64,000 bases of DNA. Source: Erodium maritimum (lineage: Eukaryota > Streptophyta > Magnoliopsida > Geraniales > Geraniaceae). Each line of letters opens with the position of its first letter. The stretch's first letter is position 1. Positions 34,899 to 47,203 of the stretch are shown piece by piece. The notes below the pieces were generated by a model. That model saw nothing but the letters and a program-made list of their open reading frames with translations, was not told the DNA's origin and searched no databases. Where the stretch lies: contig OY997588.1 of NCBI GenBank assembly GCA_963921825.1, positions 72,371,020-72,435,019 of the forward strand. Reading direction: 5' to 3'. A program made the translations under genes and the position numbers.

Positions 34899-37800
34899 TT
34901 ATGTGGCAAGGTTCCCAACATCGAGCAACCTATTATTTCCACCAGCTTTCTTCGCCGTGCATCTCCGGCAGACATACCTCGCCGGGACCGACTCCAAATC
35001 GAGTATCCCGGAGCACCTAGTGTGCTGCCATGCACCACACACATCACAAGCCAGCATTCTCTCCCCGTCGTCGTCCTTGGCTCCACACCCACAATCCACC
35101 GTCCACCTCTCCGTTCCCCTCTCCATCCTGAACCTGCTCTTCCCCATGCATTTCCCCCGCACCTTAACCACCTCCGTCAGCCCTAACAAGAGCTTCACCG
35201 GGGTCGACCCATCCATATCGCCGTGCCCAACCACTTCCTCCACTTGAAGTTTTCTGAACATCAGATACACGTCTTGAAACGCCCGAGCCGCTGCCAGCTT
35301 CAGCTCGGATATGGTGGCGTTAGGGGATACAACCACTAGTTCCGGCGGTGGATTTGTACCGTACTCATCTTCTGGCAGATCGACCTCGCACGACAGCCAT
35401 AACTCTACTGGATTTTTATTCGTTGGTTTGTAATCTTTCATGAATTGTTTGCAATCAAGGAGCTTTTTCGCAGCGTCTCTAGTTTCCTGAGTCCCGCCGT
35501 TCCACATGGTTTGTGGGTGGAGCAGTTTTTCGTACAAGTATCTCAAGTCCTGTAGGAGTTTCCCTTCGGAAGGGCAGCTCACTGTGGACGAGCTTTCCTG
35601 CTCGAGTCTGTACAGGTAAAAATACAAATGAATAAAGCTACTACATAAATAGTTATAGGGATAATTGCAAAAAAAAAGTGCCCTGAGGTATTCACTTATG
35701 GCAATTTGTAGCATTCTTCTTTGATAATTGCAAAGAAGTGCCCTGAACTTATCTTATTTTGCACTATGCATAAATTTGTCTCAAAATGACAACTTTACCC
35801 TTATACCTTTAATTTTTTAAAATAACAATTTAAGAACAAAAACCCAAAATTTTTAGACCTTAAATTTCGTACTCTTTGTATGGTACAAAGAGAGAAAATT
35901 AAAGGAAATGGAAGTCTTGATTTTTGTTTTTATTTATTATTTTTAAAATATAGATTGTAAGGGTAATATGTCATTTTTATACAAATTGTAACAAAAAGAG
36001 AACTTCATGGTATTTTTTTGCAATTATCAAAGAAGAGGGCTACAAATTGCAAAAAGTTAATACATCAAGGTATTTTTTTGCAACTATCCCTTTGTATTGT
36101 ATCAGGGGTGTTTGTAGTAGATGGTCCCACAGTTAGGATAGTTATTCATGACAACAAAAATGGATGCAAATCTCAATTGCTAACCTGAATTCGAAAGAAC
36201 CTGAATCAGGATTGTGTCGTATGCTGACAACCATACCATCAGCAGCTGATTTCCCTCCAAGTTCCTTGAGGCAATAATCCAGGAGATCTGGAGGAGCCAC
36301 TTTGTAGACAGCACCTCTGAGCGTGCGCCAACTTACCCAGTTGGATCCAGTCACTGCTCGTAGCACTCTAAACATTGCTTCTTCAACTCGCCTGATGTCA
36401 CTCATGCTCCATGAACACTTGTAACCTGAGCCACAAGGGGAATGTTTCTTGCCAGAGGAGTCATTAACCTTTGAAGTGGAATTGTGTATATCATGGATCA
36501 AATTCATCAGAAAAGAGAAGAGGTCTCTGATATTTACAAGCTCAGAATCCGATAAGGACTGATAGAAAGAAATCACGTCCCGCAGGAGGGTGTTCGATAT
36601 CCAAATTTGAGAGAAGAATACTGACAGTGGTAAATCTGAGAGGTTTTTGACAGCCGTCAGATACGCATCCCGTGTAACAGCATAACTGCCGGCCCCAAAT
36701 TCATAGCCCCAATCCCCATACCATGTATGGCCTCTGGTAATAGCATGGAGAAGCCGATATTCCAAACCGTATTTTTTCGACACATCCATCACACTAACCT
36801 TTCTGTTCATGTAGAGGAAAGACAAAAGTTGCTAGAGTTTAACTCTCAGCTATTAATCAGATGAATCCACATAGGGGTCATTACACACAATGCACATCTA
36901 TGTGCATAAAGTTTAAGAATAAAGTGAGGAGAAGGTGAAAGAATACCCACAAAGGTTTAGCTGAAAATTGTAAAACGTTAGGGGTGCAAATTGGGTTGTT
37001 TCAAAAGCACTTTAAATCAAGAGAAATATACATCCAAATATCAATAAACCAATCAAAAGGGGAGGATATACGTATCAATAGGTTTGTTGATACCAAAATT
37101 GTTGATAAGCAGCAAAAGGGGGAGGATATATGTATCAATAGGTTTATTAGTTATCCAGAGTTACATTAAAACATATGAGGTTCTTCAAGCTCTTGTCATG
37201 TAATAGTGCCAACCTATGATGTTTCAAAACTCAAGACTCCGATTCATTTTCTTCTAAAACATCTTGTAGTTAAAAGCTTTGAGCTGAAGATGGCCACTTA
37301 TAAAATGGAGCTTCTTGCCATGGAAATGAGCCAAAACAAAAGGAAAGGCAGAAGCAAGAAGTTAAAGAACAGAGTAAAACCGGGCACACAAAAAGTGGGA
37401 GCAAGCAGAAATCATTGTCTCTATGAGCATGATAGAATCTTTTTTTGAAAACGGAAGAAAGATGTGAGTGAAATTATGAATCCTAACCTGACTCCAAGAG
37501 CATAACAAAGCCGATCCCAGAAGTCCATGATATGACATCCTGAAAGTACGGTAGAGCCGCCTTCTCTACCATTGACCCTAAGAAGGTGTCCATAACCATT
37601 TGAATGAACGACACCATGTAAGAGATGAGTAGTGTTTTCTAACTGGTTATACACCCAATCTTCAACATCATTCGAAGTTGTCACATGGTCACATGTCTTG
37701 CATCTGAAATGAAGGATGCATAACTGGTTAGAACAACTCCAGTCAATATTTAGTAAGCATAGAAATCATCCATCTTAAACATGCTAGTTATTTAAAGTGC

Positions 37801-40800
37801 TCATGTAAAGTAATGGCAATTATCGTAGTATCCACTTAAAACCAATCCCTTCGTTATATGCACTGATGCACACACACACACGCACACACATCATAAACAC
37901 AGTTTACAGTTTTTATTTCCATTCCGAACGAAATAATTGTCACTTTCATATATCCATTGTGTTGGTCTTGTGCACTAAAGTTACCGATCGGAAGTAAATA
38001 GCAACAAGGTTATCATTCGGGATACCATTATAAAATACTGCTAATAGGGAGTAACCATGTAAGGCAAGAAATATATTCATGCCTACTTGCCAATGCTTCT
38101 CAAATTTCAATGTATAAGAAACTGTTGAGTTTCAAAATATAAAATATTATTGATATTCTTATTGATTAACTCACAGTGAGGGATCCCTATATGTAGGGGA
38201 GAAACCTACATGAATTAGGAAATATACTAACTAACCAATGCAATAGGTATAGAAAATTGCCTAAAATGGTATCACTGATAATTTTTATACTTGCTAGTAA
38301 AATGAGTAAGTTTTATGAATGAAATACATGGCACTTGGTGTACCATTCATATAATATGGGGTACTATCATTGACACAAGGCACAAGCAAAGACATTTAAC
38401 TGGCCCAGAAAGTCTTCATCAGATGAAAAGTGAAGGTATTACCTAGATTCTGACAAAAGCAACAGATCTCCGCAGCAAGTACATGGTTTGTGATACCCAC
38501 CAATGGAATTACCATCAGCTTTAATGATAAAATGGTATCGTTTCCCACACACAGGATGGCCACTCCAACCTGATTAAATAAACAGGAAAGATGAGAAGTT
38601 GTGTGTGTGTACCCAGTAGTAGTCTTTACAATTTTGCAATTGGAGACATAATACATGTAGAAACTAACCTTCTCAAAAACCTATAGATTTTAAAATGAAA
38701 ATACGGGCCAATAAAATGAACTGCTTAAGCACATTGTAAGAGAACAAATTTGTAATTCCATTTCTTTGCAGACAATACTCCTAATCTTCCAATGAGCATA
38801 GCATAGAGTGATAAACCACTACATTGCATTCAAATTCTTAAGTGTATGAAAATTTGTGCATACCATGAATGAACACAAAAAATAAATTTTCGATAGCAAG
38901 ATCAATTCATTTTTCAAATACAATTCAATTTCACAAAAATGAATTAAAATGTGTTTAGAACTATCTGATTTTACTAATCCATTGCTACTTTTTGTCTTCA
39001 ATATATGTATTATATATATATATATATATATTAATTAATTAATACAGCGCATAATCATGTATGTCATTAATTCCATCTCATTATACATTAATCTCCCCGT
39101 GTGATAACTTAATTAAACAATTCTGCAAAAATACTTGATTAAACAATTTTTAACTTAAAATACTCAAAAAAAATATGAACAGTTATCACAAACTCAATTC
39201 TCTATTTTACTACCAAAAATATAAATTATCAGTGATAGTATCATCGTAATCTGTAGGGATAGCTCCACAAATCTACGGTCTATTTAAGTCTATTGCATTA
39301 GGCTACATAAAATTAAATTTAAGGTTCACCGTTACTAACTGTGTTAATTTTATTGTAAAACGTTAAAATTACCCTACACTAAAGGACAAAAGTACAATAA
39401 AAAATTTAAAAATATATTTTTTCAAATAAGATTTCATTTTGAAATTACAAAAAAAAATCATTGGTTGAAATATACAATAAAAATATGAAGTACAAATATT
39501 CAAAAACTCCAAAATCACATTGAATATATCTGATGGGTGACAACATTAAGACATCACTCCATCTTCCCCAGTTCCCTTGCTCTTCTCTAATTGCTCGAGT
39601 CCAATCGAAACTACATCTAGAACCTGTCTTCTCAGGTGCTAGTCAGGAGGCTTCAATTTGACTGCAAGCATGGGCTCTCTGAAGTTTTATAAAGTACTTC
39701 GACAGTAACAAGAAATGGTACTCAACGTCTTTATAAGGTTCTTGACAAGCACTTGCTCTCCAACATCTCCCTTCATCTCCCACAGTTGAGACACCAGATT
39801 TAGAACCTGTCTAGTAGATTTCGCTTCTACGAATCTAGAACGCAATAACCAACCATGCCCGAACCCACCTGACCCCTTCCATCCATCCTCCTCAACCGTA
39901 GAGGGCTCACAAGCATCCCTTCTCCATCCTCTATTTTTGTGCAAAAAGTTCCTACCTTCCCTCCTCTTCATGCTCCTTTGGACCTTGCCTGATCCAAATA
40001 CTCTTTTGTCCAATGTTTTGAGTATGTGATGAAAAAAATGCGGAGAAGGTCCTCTTTGAATCTCATCAGAGCTCTTGCAAATCCCGATCCACCATTATTT
40101 GAGGTGTCGATATTGTATCATGAACACCGACTGTGATGGAATGAGATCGGGGAGAAGTGGTCTTCACCACGTGTTGTTCTAGCCTGGACAAAAAGACGAA
40201 GTAGTAAGATATGTTCAACGTTCTGGTGGTCCATGAGGTCAATTGAGGTTTTGATTTGATTCTGGTACATCATCGTGAACACATCTCCAAGGTCAAGGGT
40301 TGGAATCAACCCAAGGCAAGAAGAACATGCTTGCTGCCATTCATCATCGGAGTTGTCCTGGATCTGGGTCTTTATGTCCCAAGAGCTTTCATTGAAATCA
40401 AACACACTATGGTCGATTCAATTCAGACTCAACGACCCATCCAGATTTGGCTTCCAACGAAGCCATTTGTAGTTCATAATTGTAAATATCAACCAACAAT
40501 ATCGAGGAGATGAAGGATCTATTTTGCAGTGAAGAGGTTTGGTCCAGCTTTGATTCACGACGACAAACACGGCTCAAGTAGGCAAGCAGCATCAGGGTGG
40601 GAGGGACGAAGGAAGATGAAGAGGAGGTAGTGTCGACTGAGACTCTGAGCTCTGTCCCCGCCCCATCCTTGATTAAATCATCCTTGATACCCCGTGTTCC
40701 GCCCCAAACAATAAAAAATTCCTGTTACATGAGACGTAGGTCCCCATAATGGTTGAGCTGACACCCCTGAGTTTGAATTGTCTCCGGGAGAATGTACAGA

Positions 40801-41446
40801 TTTTCCTTTTTTAACTTATTTTGCTGTTATATTTACTTTAAAAATGAGGTTGCGGTAGTTTTGACTTTTTGCCATTTCGGAATTTTTGAAGACTGACTTG
40901 CACATGCCTAAATTCTTTAGATTTTAACATTAAGGTGAAATTAAACTAAGAACTTTTTGTTGGGTTTTAACAGACATTAAGGTAGTATTAAACCCAGCAT
41001 TTAATTTTCTGTAACTAAACTTAATAAGATAAACTTAAACATAATCATACAGTAAGTTTGTGGAGTTATCCTTAATAATCTGCACATACAGAAAAGAAAA
41101 AAGAAAAAAAAGGTAGTTGAGTCAACTCACCAACAACTCGGCACTGATCGCAGTAGACAGATCTGGATCTGGACACGTCCTCCTCGATCACGTCGAGGCA
41201 GACGACGGAAGGGTCGTCGGAGAGATCTCCGACGCGGAACAACAGCTGCCACGTGAGCAGCTGAGGGAAGAGCGAGGACGGAGGGGGCAAGAGGCCGTGT
41301 TTGGAGAGGAACGATCGCACGCGCGTCCGAAACGGGCCGGCAGGGGAAGCATCGTCGCCGGAGCGGGACGGGAAGGCGAGAAAGTCGAAGAGATCGGCGG
41401 TGACCCGGCTCTTCATGCGCTTGAGAGGCCTACCGTTCACGACCAT
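34899..41446 (-). CDS. PHD-finger protein of the MS1/MMD1 plant family, 661 residues, five exons
   Basis: Exons (minus strand): 41131-41446, 38443-38569, 37488-37703, 36185-36802, 34899-35607. All introns are GT-AG, the phases join, and the sum is 1986 bp with no internal stop. The ATG at 41446 has an ACCACCACCATGG context. Exon 1 encodes MVVNGRPLKRMKSRV and ends YCDQCRVVG. Exon 2 holds GWSGHPVCGKRYHF and CTCCGDLLLLSESR. Exon 3 holds THLLHGVVHSNGYGHLL. Exon 4 begins KVSVMDVSKKYGLEYRLLHA. Exon 5 ends with a C4HC3 PHD finger (about residues 598-642) whose ligands CGC, CDVC, H, C and CRRC are all present. PHD fingers of this plant family read histone H3 tails in the nucleus, and MS1 and MMD1 act in anther and male meiosis. 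From memory, the sequence resembles the Arabidopsis At1g33420 type more than MMD1 itself, so a reproductive role is not assured. It is the only intact cellular gene here. Confidence 0.93.
35658..36090. repeat. Foldback (MITE-like) element inside intron 4
   Basis: The left end GGGATAATTGCAAAAAA is mirrored by TTTTTTTGCAACTATCCC at the right. Inner parts such as GCAATTTGTAGC and CTTCTTTGATAATTGCAAA are also inverted over about 140 bp per side. The middle is AT-rich. I see no clear target duplication. It fills most of the 577-bp intron between exons 4 and 5. Confidence 0.7.
37869..37890. repeat. (CA)n microsatellite in intron 2
   Basis: CACACACACACACGCACACACA, split by one G. Other intron 2 sequence (37704-38442) shows nothing recognisable. 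Confidence 0.85.
39009..39032. repeat. (TA)n microsatellite in intron 1
   Basis: About ten uninterrupted TA units followed by TTAATTAATTAAT. It lies in an AT-rich part of the 2.56-kb first intron. Confidence 0.9.
39540..40700. other. Unclassified, more GC-rich block in intron 1
   Basis: Its composition differs from the AT-rich intron around it. Short minus-strand frames exist (39687-40013, a basic 108-residue frame starting MDKRVFGSGKV; 40118-40405) but I recognise no domain, and they lie inside the PHD gene's intron on the same strand. A decayed transposon or captured exon is possible. I assign no function. Confidence 0.35.
40918..41038. repeat. Direct repeat flanking exon 1, copy 1
   Basis: About 120 bp (ATTAAGGTGAAATTAAACTA through TTAATAAGATAAACTTA), similar to 41618-41740 in the same orientation. 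Exon 1 and its 5' UTR lie between the two copies. It is probably a short dispersed element. Confidence 0.65.
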
Positions 41447-41617
41447 GGTGGTGGTGGCTATGTTTGTGGCGCGTGGATCACAAGTAAAATTTAGAGAAGG
41501 AGAGAGATGATGCAGGGAATATCAAGAGCAGCGGTAATTAGGGTTACCAAGAGGAGAATGGTGAAGGGATAGAGAGAATTGAGGGAGAGAGAAGAAGGGA
41601 TAGAGGGGAAATCGTTG
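41447..41617 (-). promoter_or_regulatory. Likely 5' UTR and proximal promoter of the PHD gene
   Basis: On the sense (minus) strand this is strongly CT-rich (TCTCTCCCTCAATTCTCTC type), as in many plant 5' UTRs and pyrimidine-patch core promoters. It ends ACCACCACCATGG at the start codon. I see no clear TATA box. The transcription start is not determined. Confidence 0.45.
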
Positions 41618-41740
41618 GATTTTAAGATTAAGGTGAAATTAAACTAAGAAGTTCTCGTTAGTTTTTAACGGACATGAAGGTAGTACTAAACGTACCATTT
41701 AGTTTTCTGTAAACTTAATACGATAAACTCAAGGGGTTTC
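41618..41740. repeat. Direct repeat flanking exon 1, copy 2
   Basis: Second copy of the 120-bp repeat at 40918-41038, just upstream of the CT-rich leader. Confidence 0.65.
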
Positions 41741-42964
41741 TTCGTAAAACAACTCTCCAATGATTATGTTTTAGGTATAATAGCGTGAAACTTTGAGTTG
41801 GTTCACAACGTAATAAAAGAATAACGAAAATTGTTGAAAATTAACAAATTTTGTTAGTTTTAATAGAAACCGTGAGAAGTAAACCACGTGAACTGCACAT
41901 ACATATTCAAACAATTCTAAATAACCAAAACACATTTACATGTTATAAGTTTCATTATAAGATCATAACTACTTAACTTTACATTTTATTAATATTTTCT
42001 TTTCATATATTAATTAATATTTTTTAATTTAATATTTCAAAAAATAAATATTTATAAGTAGATAAAAAAAAATTAAAATTTCATAAAATGTGTTATTATA
42101 TATTTATAGTTTCAAAAAAATTAATTTATAAATAAATAAATCTAATTATTTAATAAAATCATATTTAATTACTTTATATCATATTTTAATTATTATTTTT
42201 TTGAATTAAGATTTTAATATCTTACATATCCACCTTCAACCATCAACAACATACAAGTAGTGTGACTCCTCTCTCCCTCTTCCCCTCCTAATCCTCTATT
42301 TTCTTCATTCTCTCTTGCTCGCTTTCTTCAAAATTGCATCGGAAGCTTTCGCGTTCTCAATCCCTCCTAGCTGATCTTATTCTTCCGTTTTTAGATCTGG
42401 CGTGGTCAGGTCCACTGGCCTTCATCCGAACTAGGTCGTGCTGGAGTTCATCCTAGTCGGAGGTGGTTGGGTACCTTCACTCGTCGTTGAGACGCCGGAT
42501 TCTTCTGTTTGAGCCTCCAGTCAACTCGTTGGAGCTACATCACCAAATGGTCATCAATAATCCTTATTGCTCCATATTGAACATCTCTAGAATTAAAATA
42601 ACTAAAAAAATAAGATTTTAAAAAGAGTGACTAAAAATTAATGAACAATTCAATAGTTAATGAAAATTATAATAATTATAAACTATAAAAAAGAATTATT
42701 GAAAACAAAAATTATTATATCAGTATTTTTATAAACTGAAACAATAGTATTGTCTATGGATATAATCTGAGAAAATTGAAGTGTAGTTTGGAGAGCAAAA
42801 AAGTCTTTTTGTAAACTCCGTTAACGCTCCGTCCAATTTTTTACGGATTCTGTTAGTTATTAACATTTTCCGTTAGTCTTCAGATGACACTTAAAAAAGG
42901 TATACTCTATAAGTGATGATGTAGGATTGAAAGTAAAAAAACAGGTGTCTAATGACGTTTCCCC
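41741..42964. other. Gene-free upstream region
   Basis: Very AT-rich from about 41960 to 42230, then a more balanced CT-rich block (42240-42560) with no conserved frame, then AT-rich again. Around 42820-42880 a CCGTTAACGCTCCGTCC / TTTCCGTTAG stretch resembles short-TIR elements but has no partner that I can define. I recognise no gene. Confidence 0.5.
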
Positions 42965-43052
42965 TAAACTTAAACATAAACATACAGTGAGTTTGTGAAA
43001 TAACAGTAAGCAGATACAGAAAAGAAAAAGAAGAGGTAGTTAAGTCAACTCA

Positions 43053-43346
43053 CTAACAACTCGACATTAATCGTAGTAGACAGATATGGATCTGGACACG
43101 TCCTCCTCGATCACGTCGAGGCACACGACCGAAAGGCTGTCGGAGAAACAACTGCCACGTGAGCAGTTGAGGGAAGAGAGAGGAAGGAGGGGGCAAGAGG
43201 TCGTGTTTGGGGAGGAACGATCGCACGCGCGTCCAGAAGGGGCTGGTAGGGGAAGCATCGTCGTTGGAGCAGGACGGGAAGGCGAGAAAGTCGAAGAGAT
43301 CGGCGTTGACTCGGCTCTTCATGCGCTTGACAGGCCTACCGTTCAC
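43053..43346 (-). pseudogene. Duplicated exon 1 of the PHD gene, frameshifted
   Basis: A copy of exon 1 and its flanks (42965-43399 against 41030-41487). ATG at about 43346 gives MIVNGRPVKRMKSRV, then LFDFLAFPS, PPPSSLFPQLLTWQL. A 17-bp deletion (the GATCTCCGACGCGGAAC part of the parent, near 43160) shifts the frame. The remaining VVCLDVIEEDVSRS is in another frame. The splice donor GTGAGT is kept but no further exon follows before the parent gene. An upstream in-frame extension to 43478 has no counterpart in the parent. It could still seed an antisense-free decoy transcript, but there is no evidence of function. Confidence 0.88.
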
Positions 43347-43399
43347 AATCATGGTGCTGGTGGCTACGGTTGTGGTGTGTGGATCACAAGTAAAAGTTA

Positions 43400-43832
43400 A
43401 AAGGAGATAAGGTTCGAGATCTAACGGTTTAGAGTTTGGATCTGTTGACGAAGAAGGGTGAGGAGGAGCGTGAGACACGGCGACGGAGAAGATCGATCTT
43501 TGCGGATTAGGGTTTAGAGTTTGAGTTTCGGATCAGAATCATATGATTATTGTTTTCAGTTCTCTTCTCTTTCTCTCTGCGATTTTTCAACACATTTTTT
43601 TAAAAATTTATTTTCTATTTCTTTATTTTGAAAATCGTGAGAAAAGCAAAATCAGTGTTGGTATTGGGTTGGTTGGAGAGTAGGCGCCCTTGCTGGATTA
43701 AGGACTCATTGAAACATATGAACCACTTCCAATTTTGAAGCTTTTGAGATGAAACTCATCCTTTTGCAGAGATTCCAAGCATTTTGAGCCTCGAGCAGTC
43801 CCTTAATAAATACTTTTGTGGGATGATGAATC
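43400..43832. other. Gene-free spacer
   Basis: Contains GATTAGGGTTTAGAG (telobox-like, about 43506) and CT-rich sequence resembling a 5' leader for the duplicated exon on the minus strand. No gene is seen between it and the LTR starting at 43833. Confidence 0.4.
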
Positions 43833-46800
43833 TGTTAGTTTTAGTGCTCGTAGTTCAATCATAAATGTCCAAATGTATATATCATCATTAGCAATAAGAT
43901 TAAAGCGGCTTTATATTACTTATGTGTTGGAGTAATATATCGATGTGTGTTCTGATCTATGTCCACCATGCAAATAGAACCATAGATCGAGATGGATCAC
44001 ACTCGATGGGTCCCTAGTCAACAAAGCTTCACTAGAAGCGACTAGTATGAAAGATGCCTCTCCATGGCTTACGTTATGTTGGTCATTGGAATGGGATTCC
44101 GGAGTCTGATCATAGATATCATGTGGGACATGATATTGTTAGTCTTAGTGCCCGTAGTTCAATCCTAAATGTCCAAATGTATATATCATCGTTAGCAATA
44201 AAATTAAAGCGGTTTTATATTACTTATGTGTTGGAGTAATATATCGATGTGTGCTCTGATCTATGCCCACCATGCGAATAGAACCATAGATCGAGATAGA
44301 TCACACTCGATGGGTCCCTAGTCAACAAAGCTTCACTAGAAGCGACTAGTATGAAAGATGGCTCTTTATGGCTTACGTTCTGTTAGTCATTGGAATGGGA
44401 TTCCGGAGTCTGATCATAGATATCATGTGGGACATGATATTGGACGACCCGCCCTGAATATGTGCCATAGATTAAGTCATGAACATATTCAGTGTTGTAG
44501 CTTGTCATGTATCCTTAGACCAAGGAGTCTTTGTGATCGCTATGTAGTCAACAACTGAGTTTGACCTGAGCCTAACGTTGTCCGTAACAGGGCTTCCATA
44601 ACGGCCAGGATTTGCTTGGGGATGGGCTACATGAGTGACACGAAAGACGGCTAAGGGATTTATCCCTCTTACTAAGGTATGGGAAAGATATCGGTTCTCG
44701 GCCGCTTGATCGAGAGTGACTGGAAGAATAGCATGGCCATGCACATGATACTGGGTATCATATCTTCAGTCATCTCACATATCAAGGAACGGTGATTGAG
44801 AATAATAAGGATGACGGCTCTATGCCTTATCTCAATCAGGATATCGGAGATAAAAGGATAATGACAGGGACGACGGAAAGGTTAGAATCGACAGGGTCGA
44901 TTCGTTATGTAGTGTCAGGCAATACTAAAGTCTCGTTAGTTGCCACTTAAATATGATCAAGTAAAATGGTATTTTACGTTGATCTATTGACATGCATAAA
45001 CCTAAGGGTCACACCGGAGGATGAAACTCATTGACACATTTATGGAGAATGGCCAAAAGGGATTGTCTCGGGACATGACCAAAACTGGGTTTTGGGTCAT
45101 GTGCCCGTTAGGACTTTACGGATCGAGACAAGGCTTGGAGTCTTGGGATTGATCGCGTCGGATAATGTTGGACATTTCCGGTATGGAAGGTTTGGAGGCG
45201 ATGAGCGAATCACGGGACCTCGTTGGAAATGGCCACGGGCCATGTTCCAAGAGGCCCATGAAAGGCCCATGCAACCAAGGCCCATGGAACTAATTAGTCA
45301 AGTCTTGATTAATTAGTACTAAGTAAGCAAGACAAGGATTAAGGTGTTGGTGATTCACCACCTAACCCAATCTTGTCTTGCCATACTTTGTCCTATTTAC
45401 ACCTTACTTGACACCATACTTGTCCCATGCCTTTAGTTGGACAAGTATGGGTTTTGTTATGTTTAAGTCATCTTTTTTCAACATAACAAAGACAAGACAA
45501 GAATAGGAAATACAACTTCTCTCTCCCTTCCCTTGCAATTTCGGGTTTGGCAAGCTCCCACCTCCATTTTTGTGTTCTTGAGTCCTCAAAGAGAAGAACT
45601 ACGTGACTTTGATTCCCATGTGGATACGTAGGCATCTTGGAGACTCAAGCCAATCATTCGTTACCCGGTGTTCTTGTTTTGGTAAGAACTAGTGCTGAAT
45701 TTTTCTCTTGTGAATCCATTCTTTGTTAGTTGTTTCATGGTTTTAATCGTCTCTTGGTTTTCCTTGATTTTCCGCTGCGAGTTGGTTCATCTCCAACCCT
45801 ACCTCGAGACCCAACAGATATTGGATGACCCAACATGAATATGTGCCATAGATCAAGTCATGAGCATATTCAGTGTCGTAGCTTGTCATGTATCCTTAGA
45901 CCAAGGAGTCTTTGTGATCGCTATGTAGTCAACAACTGAGTTTGACCTGAGCCTAACGTTGTCCGTAACAGGGCTTCCATAACGGGCAGGATTGGCTTGG
46001 GGACGGGCTACATGAGTGACACGAAATACGGCTAAGGGATTTATCCCTCATACTGAGGTATGGGAAAGATATCGGTTCTCGGCCGCTTGATCGAGAGTGA
46101 CTGAAAGAATAGCATGGCCATGCACATGATACTGGGTATCATATCTTCAGTCATCTCACATATCAAGGAACAGTGATTGAGAATAATAAGGATGACGGCT
46201 CTATGCCTTATCTCAATCAACATATCGGAGATAAAAGGATAATGACAGGGATGACAGAACGGTAAGAATCGACAGGGTCGATTCGTTTTGCAGTGTCAGG
46301 AAATACTAAAGTCTCGTTAGTCGCCACTTAAATAGGATCAAGTAAAATGGGATTTTACGTTGATCTATTGACATGCATAAACTTAGGGTCACACCGGAGG
46401 ATGAAACTCATTGACACATTTATGGAGAATGGCCAAAAGGGAGTTGTCTCGGGAAATGACCAAAACTGGGTTTTGGGTCATGTGTCCGTAAGTGAATAGG
46501 ACTTTACGGATCGATACGAGGCTTGGAGTATTGGGATTGATCGCGTCGGATAATGTTGGACATTTCTGGTATGGAAGGCTTGGAGGCGATGAGCGAATCA
46601 CGGGACCTCGTTGGAAATGGCCACGGGCCATGTTCCAAGAGGCCCATGAAAGGCCCATGCAACCAAGGCCCATGGAACTAATTAATCAAGTCTTGATTAA
46701 TTAGTACTAAGTAAGAAACACAAGGATTAAGGTGTTGGTGATTCACCACCTAACCCAATCTTGCCTTGCCATACTTTGTCCTATTTACACCTTACTTGTC

Positions 46801-47203
46801 ACCATGCTTGTCTCATGCCTTTAGTTGGACAAGTACGGGGTTTGTTATGTTTAAGTCATCTTTTTTCAACAAAACAAACACAAGACAAGAATAGGAAACA
46901 CATTTTCTCTCCCTCTTCCATGACCATTTCGGGTTTTGCTAGTTTTCACCTCCATTTTTGTGTTCTTGAGTCATCAAAGAGAAGAACTACGTGGCTTTGA
47001 TTCCCATGTGGATATGTAGGCGTCTTGGAGACTCAAGCCAATCATTCGTTAACCGGTGTTCTTGTTTTGGTATGAAATAGTGCTGAATTTTTCTCTTGTG
47101 AATCCATTCTTTGTTAGTTGTTTCATGGTTTAATCGTCTCTTGGTTTTCATTGATTTTCCGCTGCGAGTTGGTTCATCTCCAACCATACCTCGAGACCCA
47201 ACA
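43833..47203 (+). repeat. Copia LTR (outer), split by a nested solo LTR
   Basis: TGTTAGTTTTAGTGCTCG at 43833 to CGAGACCCAACA at 47203, interrupted at 44136 by a complete LTR and resuming at 45817 with GATATTGG. No internal region follows: 47204 enters an RRM retroposon. Flanking 5-mers GAATC and ATGCA do not match, because the right side is replaced. Confidence 0.88.
44137..45816 (+). repeat. Solo copia LTR, complete, 1680 bp
   Basis: TGTTAGTCTTAGTGCC to CGAGACCCAACA, with a perfect 5-bp target duplication GATAT (44132-44136 and 45817-45821). A lone LTR with intact target duplication is the product of recombination between the two LTRs of an inserted element. Confidence 0.95.

Noticed and set aside
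36142-36825. An independent single-exon gene start at MSFLYMNRK
   Set aside because: The Met and first residues are intron sequence. The acceptor at 36803-36804 and the phase match with exon 3 show it is an internal exon.
39687-40013. 108-residue frame in intron 1 as a separate gene
   Set aside because: No recognisable domain, no supporting neighbours, and it lies in the intron of the PHD gene. Kept only as an unclassified block.
41117-41510. Plus-strand frames of 125 and 69 codons over PHD exon 1
   Set aside because: They are antisense shadows of a GC-rich exon whose minus-strand frame is family-conserved and spliced correctly.
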